Part shown: piece by piece, positions 44,833-55,200 of the stretch
How the letters are laid out: each line of letters begins with the position of its first letter
How positions within the stretch are numbered: the stretch's first letter is position 1
DNA from: Tridacna crocea
Lineage: Eukaryota > Mollusca > Bivalvia > Cardiida > Cardiidae
DNA: 64,000 nt
NCBI GenBank assembly: GCA_943736015.1
Contig: OX031072.1
Coordinates: forward strand, 1,740,501-1,804,500
Direction of reading: 5' to 3'
Notes under the pieces: generated by a model
What the model was told of the DNA's origin: nothing
The model's input: the letters and a program-made list of their open reading frames with translations, nothing else
Databases searched by the model: none
Program-made: the position numbers and the translations under genes

Positions 44833-45025
44833 AACCCTTTCCCTAACAAGCCCCGGTTTTTACATGTCTGCAGTAAAAGTCGTGACGAGCAATTTCTCCT
44901 TTTCCCTCCGTGTTTTCCTACCCTTTTTGAGAACTTTCTGCCATTTTCTCCAAATAAAAAAAGTGTCGTCTGCGAACTCTTTTGGTTTGGAAGAGTCCAA
45001 AATTTGTCGTTTGGGAAAGGGTTAA
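44831..45025. repeat. E-family MITE with TTAA ends
   Basis: TTAACCCTTTCCCTAACAAG to GTCGTTTGGGAAAGGGTTAA. Same subfamily as the copy at 6263. Confidence 0.85.
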
Positions 45026-45029
45026 CAGA

Positions 45030-45257
45030 TTAAACCATTACCACACAATCCCTACTTTTGACGACCTTGAGAAAGAAGCCTTTAGAAAATATTGTGGGTA
45101 AAGGAGAAAATGCTGGTTACCAGCATTTTTTCCTTTTCCCACAATGTTTTCTACCCTTCACAAAATACATTTTAAATTTTAATTCACTTTTGTTTTGTCA
45201 TCTGCAAATGCTTTCGATTTGGACAAACTAAAATTTTGTCGTGTTGTAATGAGTAAA
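45030..45257. repeat. E-family MITE
   Basis: TTAAACCATTACCACACAAT; core ATGCTGGTTACCAGCAT; right end GTGTTGTAATGAGTAAA. Only five bases separate it from the previous copy. Confidence 0.85.
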
Positions 45258-45423
45258 GCCTGAGTGGATTCGTTTTGCATATGCATTAACAGATTAAGCC
45301 CCATTTTCACAGAATTTTACATTTACAATTACTATACTTCTAAATCTACCTTTTTCTATCACTGCTTCTACTATTTTTACTTCTATTAATAGTTAAGGTA
45401 ACTATTATTATTATCATTATCAA

Positions 45424-45613
45424 AGTACCAGATAAGAGGGGGTGGTGGTATTCTAGACCCATTATTTCTCTTCCAAACCCTACATTGTAGGTATTCATTA
45501 GAATCGTCTCGGCGAGACGATTCTAATGAGTACCCACAACATGGGCTTTAGTCGAGAAAAGTTAATATTTTTCAGTTCTAAAATCAAAATCACTCTTTCT
45601 ATCTGGAGCTCTG
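45424..45613. repeat. O-family palindromic MITE, copy 1
   Basis: Centre ATTAGAATCGTCTC/GAGACGATTCTAAT with GTACCCACAAC; right outer end CACTCTTTCTATCTGGAGCT. Confidence 0.8.
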
Positions 45614-45616
45614 ATT

Positions 45617-45656
45617 ATCATCGTCATCATCATCATCATCATCATCATCATCACTG
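45617..45656. repeat. (ATC)n microsatellite
   Basis: About 11 CATCAT-type units. Confidence 0.95.
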
Positions 45657-45664
45657 TTTACTCA

Positions 45665-45968
45665 CCGAATCCCGGTGGCTCAGCCGGTAGCGAACAGCAC
45701 TTGAAAAGATGGGGTCGCAAGTTCAATTCCCAGCTCCGCCAATTTCTTTTCGAGGATTGATGATAATCATTACAATAGTATTCATTCCTCACTCACCGAT
45801 GACCATTGTTTCGGCTCTGGCCATGTGGGAAAGCAGCAGGTGGCCTGGAAAGAATATTTTGCGATGTACTGGTAATAGAAAATTCATGGGATGCGATAAA
45901 ACTGAAGTAATGTTGAAAACGGCATTAGATCTATACACAATGCAATCAATCAATCAGTCAATCATTTA
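45665..45968 (+). mobile_element. tRNA-derived SINE, full
   Basis: CCCGGTGGCTCAGCCGGTAG is box-A-like and GCAAGTTCAATTCCC box-B-like. The body has TGACCATTGTTTCGGCTCTG and TGTTGAAAACGGCATTAGAT and ends CAATCAATCAATCAGTC. Same family as 42580. Confidence 0.85.
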
Positions 45969-45984
45969 GCTCAAGCGGTATTGG

Positions 45985-46092
45985 ACAGTCAAAATCAAAA
46001 GTCAGATTGCAGGTTCTGTGGAGTCTGATTTTGATCTACAATGTTCTGTGTAGTCTGATTTTGATCTACGATATATGCAAACGCGTCTGATA
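45985..46092. repeat. D-family palindrome with doubled right arm
   Basis: TTGGACAGTCAAAATCAAAA then GTCAGATTGCAGGTTCTGTG, GAGTCTGATTTTGATCTAC twice. It lies just upstream of exon 1a of the TMEM163-like gene. Confidence 0.65.
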
Positions 46093-46154
46093 TTATGCTT
46101 AGCTTTTCACGTGTTAAAGCACTTCGTTGATTGTACATTTAGAGAAAAGTAGCC

Positions 46155-46160
46155 ATGTAA
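46155..46160 (+). promoter_or_regulatory. Minimal upstream ORF (ATG TAA)
   Basis: A start codon directly followed by a stop lies 14 bases before the start codon of exon 1a. Such start-stop elements can lower downstream initiation. A role here is inference. Confidence 0.3.
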
Positions 46161-46173
46161 ACCTCCACGAATC

Positions 46174-46279
46174 ATGGATAGACAGTTAACAGAACTGCCT
46201 AATGGTGAACAAGACAATGATAAAACTGCTACTACCACCAGTACCAGCGATACTACGACAGACGATACTGGTGAACGAG
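46174..46279 (+). CDS. TMEM163: TMEM163-like gene, alternative first exon 1a
   Basis: ATG in good context (ATCATGG) opens 35 codons, MDRQLTELPNGEQDNDKTAT followed by a Thr/Ser/Asp-rich stretch ending DDTGER, then G and donor GTGAGA. The single leftover base (phase 1) is what exon 2 at 50584 needs, giving Ala at the junction and a 256-residue isoform. Codon composition is clean and acidic, suiting a cytosolic tail. It is about 3.1 kb upstream of the other candidate first exon. Assignment to this gene is by strand, phase and lack of another downstream partner. Confidence 0.55.
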
Positions 46280-49200
46280 GTGAGAGATGGCTGTAGTAAC
46301 TTGCTCTTCCTTTCTCTCTCTCTCTCTCTCTCTGGGTAAGATTTAAGTAATCACAATATTTAAGCCTATTTTTAGACAAACGTTAATATACTAAGGGTAG
46401 AAAACGATCCTTTAAAAGATATGAAAAGAAAAACTCTTTATTAGATTAGGAAAAGTAACTTAAACAAATTATTGCTCCCTTACAAACAACATTTTCTAAA
46501 GAAACGTCAGTTGCTACTATAAATGTACGTAGAAAGTTGTTGGGTGGTAACAGATTGACAAATGTCATTTAACTGCTATTTATGATCTCTGTATTGAATA
46601 TATGCGACGTCTAGGAAAAGGGGGTAGCAGACGTCTTCTTAATGCATTGTAGCCGGTATAATAGGCAATTCGTCGTTTAATATGGAATTATTTTGTTAAA
46701 AATGACTTAATCATGAGGTAGAATGGCTGTGACACAAACAAATTTTACTGATCGCGGACTGCGCGGGCTGACTTGGGTCGAATCTTTTCGCATAATTTAT
46801 CAAGCCACATTGTTACAGAGCACAGCTCAAATGTATACATAACGATAGAGGAAGGTTGTAACATCTTGTGTAGACGTTAACCCTTACTTAACTGACAACA
46901 ACATTGCATTTTAGGCTCTTCCTTATTGAAAGTTTTGACAGAAGTAAAATCAAATATGGCAGATGACGGAATTTGCCATCCAACGAGTGGAAAATATTTA
47001 CGAGAATGAAAGAATATTTTCAAAAGAATTTTTCCCCCAAGTTCTTGCTAAAACACAGGTTTGTTTGGTCAAGAGACATATCCTCTTACTTTTCTTTGCA
47101 ATATGTTCAATGGTTTATTATGTAGTTTTCTGCTATATCAGTAGTGGTCTTTGTATATTTACATGTTTTACAAAAAAGAGATATTTTTTAAGGATTGCAA
47201 GGACTTTTTAAGGATTTACAAAAACTGAAACTTGACTTTAGAACAGTAGAAAAAAATGTGGGAAAAGGAGAAAATGATGGTTACTGGGATTTTCTCCTTT
47301 TCCCACAATTTTTTCAGAAGGCCTCTTCCGAAGGGGTCGTAAAAACCAGGGATTGTTTGGTGAAGGGTTAAGAAAATAATATAGGGTTAATTCACGTTTT
47401 TGAGGTCGTTAACATTCGCAGAGGCCCGAAAAATGCTTTAACGCCCGAGTGCGAAGCACGAGGGTGTTTAAGTATTTTGAGGGCCTCTGCGAATGTTAAC
47501 GACCGAAAAAAACGTGAATTAACGCTATTATTGCATAAAGTAAAGGTATTCTAACAATAATTTGCACAGATAGCAAAAATATTTCCATAGAAATGCAAAA
47601 AAGCGAATTTCAAATGTATTGTACGCAAATGGGTCAAAACCGGAAGTCGGCGAAAAAGTTTTTGTTACGATTAGGAAAGGGCCGTTAGTCCTGTATGCCA
47701 GTTTTGATTCTCTCGCTGTAAATACACTTTGCGGTCATTATAGATCAAGATTAGACCGCAAAGATCTACAGTCTGATTTTCTGTTTACACTGTCTTAGCT
47801 GCTGAAACACTGTAGACAAAAGCAACCATAAAATTGCAATTATCTGGATCTAAATCTAGAAAATGTCCACTTGGTTTATTTGGCACATTGAGGGGATATT
47901 TTCTTTCACATATCCTACAGTAAATAGAATAATATTTCAGTTGTACATAATGAGAATTTGAGCCATGCTCTGGCAAAAGGAAGCTTAATGTAACACTGTG
48001 ATAAATGATACTTGCCCAGGTCGTCAAATATTTATGGATCCATTGGAGCATTTTTTTTAATAACCGACTTAATCATGAGGTCGACTGGTCCTTAAACAAA
48101 CAGTAAATTGACCAATAGCAAAAAGCTTCGGCCTAGGTCAGCCTGCGCGGACTGCGCAGGCTGACCTGGGCCGATACTTTTCGCAAATGCTCTTTTCGGA
48201 GCAAGGCTCTTTTATTTTTCCTACATCCTATATTCAATAGATCGGGGTCTCTTTTAGTCTCGCCCGCCCGGGTGGCTCAGTAGTGAGCGTGTCGGACTCA
48301 TGACCTGGTGGTTGCGAGTTCGATTCGATACCCGGTTGAGGCGAACTTTCTTTCCGGCGTATTTTCGCCTCTCACCTCTGCTGAAGCATGTGAGAAAAGT
48401 AGTCGGTGGCTTTGGAAAGAAAAGTAGTGTAAATACCGGTGTGAGAAAGCCAGGAAACACATGTGCGTCACCGATTGCGACCGCCATGATATTATGACCT
48501 TAGCTGTTAAAGTGGCGTTAAACCCCAATACAACCAGCCAACTCTTTTAGTCTCATTTTCAAGATATTTTCTAAATTCGAAGGTGCCTAATATTCTAAAC
48601 TAAATGGTCTAGGCAATCAGAAGTTGTCTGTCTTTTTAAATCTAGTATCAGGCTAAAAATGGAACCAAGACTGGTTGGAGAATGCAGGGCCTGCACTTGA
48701 TTTTTCGTGGGAGTGTCCAAAGATAAGACACGTCAGCCCCCTACCCTAGTATTTGAGAAACCCAGGAAGCACGTGAATATGTGATCTGTCGCCGTAATAT
48801 GAGTGAAATAATGTTGCTAGGGGCGTAAAATACCATTCAATCCAACATGTCATAAATCAGCAGTAGTGAACAATGGGCTATAATAAGACCAGAACAATAG
48901 CTGCGCATGTGTGTCAATACAACGTTTCTTTAGATCTACCAGAGACATTCATTCATACAATAGATGAACAAAAGACATTTTCGCGACACGTTTCATGCAT
49001 TTAGTATTATGATGTTTAAGACCCACCAACCTGTTACCAAGGTAATCCTGACCTTATGACTTTAGTTGAAAGGATGCTTGTGTATGAAAAAGTTGTGGGA
49101 TGAATAAAACTGTTTTAGTTACTTAAGATATTTAGTTGATGCAGAGGTGCACTGTGCAGTGTGCGGATTCCTTGTCCAAAGGAGCATTTACTTGTATATT

Positions 49201-52200
49201 TATTTGGGAGATTTATCTACTTACTTAAGTCTTTTTTGTTTACCATGTTCTTTTATTAAATATTTTGGTGTAAAAATGAAGAATAAAAAAGATAAGCTCA
49301 ATGAATTTTATCGTTTATTCGCGGAGGAGTATAAACGTGTTGATGCGTTGCCAATGGAAACCGAATGTTTACTCTCTGGCCATACTTCAGATGAAGAGAA
49401 AAATGGGAATATAAATGAAAAGTGGGGTAAGAATAAACACTTAAGACTAGGGTTACTTTTGTAGATAGTGCAGTTCTAGATCAGACAAAATGGAAAGGGG
49501 TGATCATGTCATGGTAACGGTATAATTGTGTTTCGTTTCTCCCTTTAGATGTCCCTAGGAAACAGTGTAATACAAGTGCCATTGTTTCTGCTGTATTGGA
49601 AAATATTATTAGTTGTACGGACAGGTGGCAGGGGACTTGGAAACTTTTTCAAAGCTGTGTTTATTCATGTCGTCCCGAGCCGAAGGCATGGTGGCGACAT
49701 GATTCACCACAGCCGTGAACAAGTTTCCAAGTCTCCTGCCACCTGACCGTACATACCGTATTATACTGTAAAGTTTTACTAATCCAATGTTCGTTAAGCG
49801 AGTTTTACCTGTTTTTTTTTTTTGGTTTGAAAAATTGAGAACGCTGATGAAGTAGAATTTCCCTGAATGCCCCAATTCAGTGAAAACTGACGTCACTGGA
49901 AACTGGCGTTACTTAAGCTATGGTAATACGTGCTAAAACGTGCAGTTTGGCGCATAATCTTGATGTAAATCTTGATCGACGTCGCCATTTTGGATGTTCC
50001 GTTTATAGTGTAGTGATGTATACGGGGCTCTCGAAATGGAGCCTGCTTTTACGTTGGTATTGCCACTGTACATGATATATGTTCGGGGCATATTATCCAA
50101 TCAGATCACGAGAAATTTCTTTGCAGTATGATAATAGACTTTTGCACAAAACAAACGTTTAGGAAAAGAGCAAAAATGCTTGTTCGTTTTGCTTTAAAGT
50201 GTATTGCACCCAACTGACAAAAAAGCAATATTATTTGTTTGATAGTCTGTTCTTCATGGAATTCTATAAAGTTATGTTTAGGAAGGTTTAAAACAGCATG
50301 TACAAATCTAGAGCGTGTAACATGGACAAATATAAGAAGGTTCAGTCCAACTTGTATTAAGCAGCCACTTATTGGACGCCAAAATCGTTCCTACTTACGC
50401 CCATAACGTTCCTATTTACGATATGTGCGTGCTTATTAGGCACACTGTATATGCATTCTGGTGGAACTCGGTGTATGTTTACTGAATGCAGTTGCTTGCT
50501 TCATAGCGGTGAAAAATAAAACAGGTGTAACTGGGGTTCTAAGAGCAGTATAATATTCTCTTACATCGTCTTAAAACTTTCAGCAATACTGTTGGAGAAG
50601 ACACGAAGATTGTCACCCAAGTCCGCAAAACAGTTTTACTATGGCGCCATTGGTATCTCGTGGTTTTCTGTCGTTGTTTGTAACTGTCTTGGAGTGCTGG
50701 CTATAGGTATGTTTATGTATGAAGACAATAACTTAAAGAAGAATAGACCTTTTATTAACACTTTTATTCCGTTGCTTGTTTTTGAAAAAAAAAAAAGAAA
50801 GCTTTCAAACCTAGAACCGCGATTAGGAAATATAAACAATATCGTGTTGAGTTTTTAAATTATCTCTTGATTTTAAACTTGCTTCAAACACAACAATATA
50901 AAGTGATAATCAAACGTTTATCGAGTAAAAGTATTAATGTGTATCTATTTTCAACTGTAAACGCTGTTATAATTCAATATTTCAAAGCTAACGATTTGAT
51001 TGGCCGAAACAAAACATCTCGGCCAATCAAATGGATAGTTTTGAAATAAAGAGTGAGATTGATATATTTCATTGGTGGTGAGTACTGCATATAGGCTTTG
51101 TTTGCGCTGTTATTTTGATGAGCCTTTTGAAATTGATGCAAAGTGTCTCTGTAAAGGGCATTCGAAAAATAATGTACGGCGATTTGTTTTTGGAAATAAA
51201 AATTGTCGAAATACAAAAACTGAGTATTGTGAAGCATTCAGTGCCCATCAATGGTGATCTTTGCTTCATCAGAATTGATTATTTGAACCTGCCTGCAGGT
51301 AACTTTTTATACCTTTTTTTTTTTTTTATATATAAATGAGCCATGCTTTGACAAAAAGGGGCTCAGTGCATTTGAAAAAAGTATTGACGCTGGTCAGTCT
51401 GCGCAGTCAGCTCTAGCTGAATTGTCGAAACACTTCGCCGGTGGTCCTTATTTCTGCATGCCAAAGGACCATTTGTGCCCCAATTTACAATGGTTGTTGA
51501 CCAAAACGTTTTTTTTGGTCCATATTGACATGCTGACTTGCCTGATATAATGCATCACGGACACGCATGAAGCCCCCTTTTATCAGAACATGGCTCAAAT
51601 ACTTTTACATACATGGCTGGATACCCAATGTCAAGTATAGAGTACTGAATAGGTCATCGCCTTGTCATATTAACGTTGAACTCAATGTCATTCATTCATT
51701 CATTCATTCATTCATTCATTCATTGTTTATTATCTAGTTTTATATTTTTTCTTTAAGCATTCGCAATCAGACAGAATAGCCAGCTGCTTTTCAGCTTTGG
51801 AGTAAGTAATGAAATTTAACATAAATTTAAAGAGTCTAAGACTCCGAAGCACGACTCGGTGCGCCTTTGTAGAGGGTGTACATCCTGATGAAAGTCACTT
51901 TATACGCAATATTTGAGTCTTCGTTGGTGGCTAAAGAGTTTTTACTCATTTACCACTAAAGTGCCGCGTAATCTGTTACCCGACGACCAGTATAGCATAG
52001 ACTTGTAATAAAGGGAGTAAAAGTGAGCGAGCGAACGAAAGAACGCATGGACTGATGAATGAATGAATGAATGAATGAATGAATGAATGAACGGACAGAC
52101 GGACGGACGGACGAAATTCTCATCGCTAAAGGCAGCTGTTATATTTTTTTGCGACTGAAACGAAATGGAGTAACTCTTACAACTCACCATAACAAAGTAT

Positions 52201-55200
52201 TTATCGGTTATCTCCCTTTTATATGTCCGCAATTTACATTATGACCGAGACACCATAACTGTTACTACCTAATTGCCAACTGGATGATTTCAACTTTTCC
52301 AAGGTCTAAAAAATAAATTATACTTCAACAATCATGTCGGTTGTTTATCATTTGGTCGCAAATAGTGTAGATCCAACATTAGACTGCACGTTTGGGATTT
52401 TAGTTTTTTTTTTATTTATCCTCGAAGGTACTGGAACCTCCTTAAAATTTTACTGTTAACAGCAACCTAACCCATGTTCACACAACCCCTACATTTGACG
52501 ACCCTGAGAAAGAAGCCATTAGAAAACATTGTGGGAAAAGGAGAAAATGCTGGTAACCAGCATTTTCTCCTTTTCCCACAATGTTTTCTACCTTTCACGA
52601 AACAAACTTCAAATTTCCAGTCACTTTTGTCATCTGCAAATGCTTTCGATTTGGACAATCCTAAAGTATTGTCGTTTGGTAATGAGTCAAAAAGACTTAA
52701 CGAAGTACTGCAAGATGAGAGTTAACAGATGACGCAGTCTTTTCCTGTGTCTTCAACATCAGCTCTGCCATGCTAAACTTCGACAAATAATATCTTAAGC
52801 TGCTTTATAAATCTCATTTTAGATCTCGAAAATTGTCGAATTGATTTTAACTGACAGTGAAAGATTTACTTGATTAGATTTTAATACAAAATCGTTCTTT
52901 TCTTCTCAGCTTGATTCAATTCTAGATGCAATATCTTCGTGTGTTGTGCTATGGCGTTTTCACGGAGGTAACTCAATTTATTCCGAGGAACGGGAGAGAA
53001 GGTATTTTTAGACTTATTTTACGGAATATGGCGCTGTGAGAGTAACAGTGAAACTTATTCCATAGTCGGGCTCGCTTGCAAAGGTCTTTAATCGGAAATG
53101 TGAAACATTTTAATGACTTACAATTTATTGTTAGATATTGACTGTTGTACTTTAACGTAAGCGAGATACTTGCCCCCGTGATTTTGAAAGTAGGGGCAGT
53201 TGTTAAAAAGATTCATAATCGGAAATTAAAGATTTTAATGAGTTACAAATTATTGTTACTATTGTACTTTAACATAAGTTAGATACTTGCCCCGTGATTT
53301 TGAAAGTAGGGGCAGTTGTTAAAAAGATTCATAATCGGAAATTAAACATTTTAATGACTTACAAATTATTGTTAGATATTGACTGTTGTACTTTAACATA
53401 AGTTAGATACTTGCCCCGTGATTTTGGAAGTAGGGGCAGTTGTTAATTACAGACACTGAAATATTTTGGTATTTGCCTTTGCTTAATGAGTTTATAGTAG
53501 AAAAATAATTCTTAAGGACCTGCATCTGTTAAAAGTGGCGTTAAACCCCAATACAACCAACCAGCTAAGGAACTGCAGGGCCCGTATTCAACAACCATAT
53601 TTCAGAATATTCTTTGACTCGTTCTACAAGATTTTCTACGGCTTCTGATTGGCTAAGTCTGGAGAATAAGACTGAGACTGCTCTTAGGAATGGTTGATGA
53701 ATTGCTTGAATGCGGTATATGAACATGTATCTAAAATATCTTGGGTGGGATCATAATTATTTCCGTATACCCCTTGCGGGACCTGTAGCATTGGCTGAAT
53801 TGAGCATGTCTATAAACGATTAGTATTGTTTATTTAGCAACTGTGTATTCTCTTTACAGGCCCCGTTTTATTGTCTTAATACCTTATATCAATCAAAGCA
53901 TTGAGAACGCTGAAGTCGTTATGTAGAATTAATAAATTGAAAGAAAAAGAGAAATATCATTCAAATATTGGCTTGAGAGTCAACCAACTAAGCAAATGAA
54001 TATATTTTTGGTGAAAGGTAGAGTACTCATGATAAAGTAAGGATTATTTGTGTATTGTTGGTCTCCCTTTGATCATTAGGAGGAGTCAGGAGTAACGTCC
54101 CTTGACAGTGCGATGCATGATGGATAGAGAGAGAAACTATGTGAATAATCGAACAAAATTAAGTTTGTACTTGGAAACTGTGATTTTTGTAAAGATATCT
54201 TTGGCGTTTAACATTTAATTCCCAACATTACAAAACATTATTTCGATCTATAAATATTCATGCCCAAATCATACGGAGTATCGCACAATCATGGGATGAA
54301 CAGGCCATAGGATGAACTGGTTTTGGAACGAAAAAGCCTTGGACCAAGCAATCTGTAGATAAATTTTGTATCATTGCGCCAATAGAAGGCTATGAGCGAG
54401 TGAGGCTTTTTCAATAAAAATTAGTATTTCCACGATCGATGGTTTCACCTAGTGTATTTTAACGTGTCATTTCCAATAATATATCTTAGTGCTATCAAAA
54501 TTTCATTTGCCGGAGAAAAAAAATGAGTTTAAGTGGGTTTATTTTCTTCGGCTTTGCACAAAATACGATACACGGTCTTCAAAATTCAATATTGAACTCA
54601 TAGTGATATTGTCTTTGACAGATACAAAAAAAAACCTACCTTGTGGTGACACAGTTATTTCCTTGTATTCCTATTCCAGGGCATGCATTATTGTCCATGT
54701 CTGAACGTATCTGGTATGGTAGCAAGCTTATGTTTTTATATACTCTATACAGGGCTCAATTTACTGCCTTGATCCATTATCAAAAAATGACCTCGTGTAG
54801 TAACACAATTATTTTCTTGTATTCCCATTCCAGGGCGTGCATTGATGTCTTGATGCAATATGTCTAAAAATATCTAGTATGATAGCACAGCTATGTTTTT
54901 TGTATACCCCATTCAGGGCCTGTATCATTGTGGGAATTTTGTTTATCGTCTCGGCATGTCTACTTGCTGTAAAGTCCATTATAGCGTTAGCAAGGATCGA
55001 GCATACACACCAGGTATTTGTTTTATGACGTTTCACCCTTTACATGACAATGTAGAGATACCGAGCTTTTCGAATACCTTTTTTTCTGGCAATCGTGATA
55101 TCATGGGGATGTTTGCTTAAAAAAAAAAGTTAGAACTGCACATCACGATATTTATGCAAGTGTTTGAATATAGAAGGCGACTAAAATTAATCATCCGCAT

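Larger units (their letters stand above)
46280..49275. other. Intron between alternative first exons; repeats and an unassigned frame
   Basis: Contains a (CT)n tract at 46314, E, B, F and SINE copies listed separately. An ATG-started frame at 46963-47058 (MTEFAIQRVENIYENERIFS...) ends at a CAG/GTTTGT donor. It looks protein-like, but its phase 0 does not fit exon 2 of the TMEM163-like gene. Confidence 0.4.

Noticed and set aside
46963-47058. Another alternative first exon of the TMEM163-like gene
   Set aside because: Its donor leaves phase 0, but exon 2 needs phase 1. Kept only as an unassigned frame.
51072-51339. Extra exon in intron 2 of the TMEM163-like gene
   Set aside because: A possible AG/GT pair near 51270-51298 gives an in-frame stop. 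The 44-nt exon at 51758 fits phase and family.
52910-52967. Shorter exon 4 ending at CACGGAG/GTAACT
   Set aside because: It leaves a phase mismatch with exon 5. Extending to 53001 (donor GTATTT) gives matching phase and residues that line up with TMEM163.
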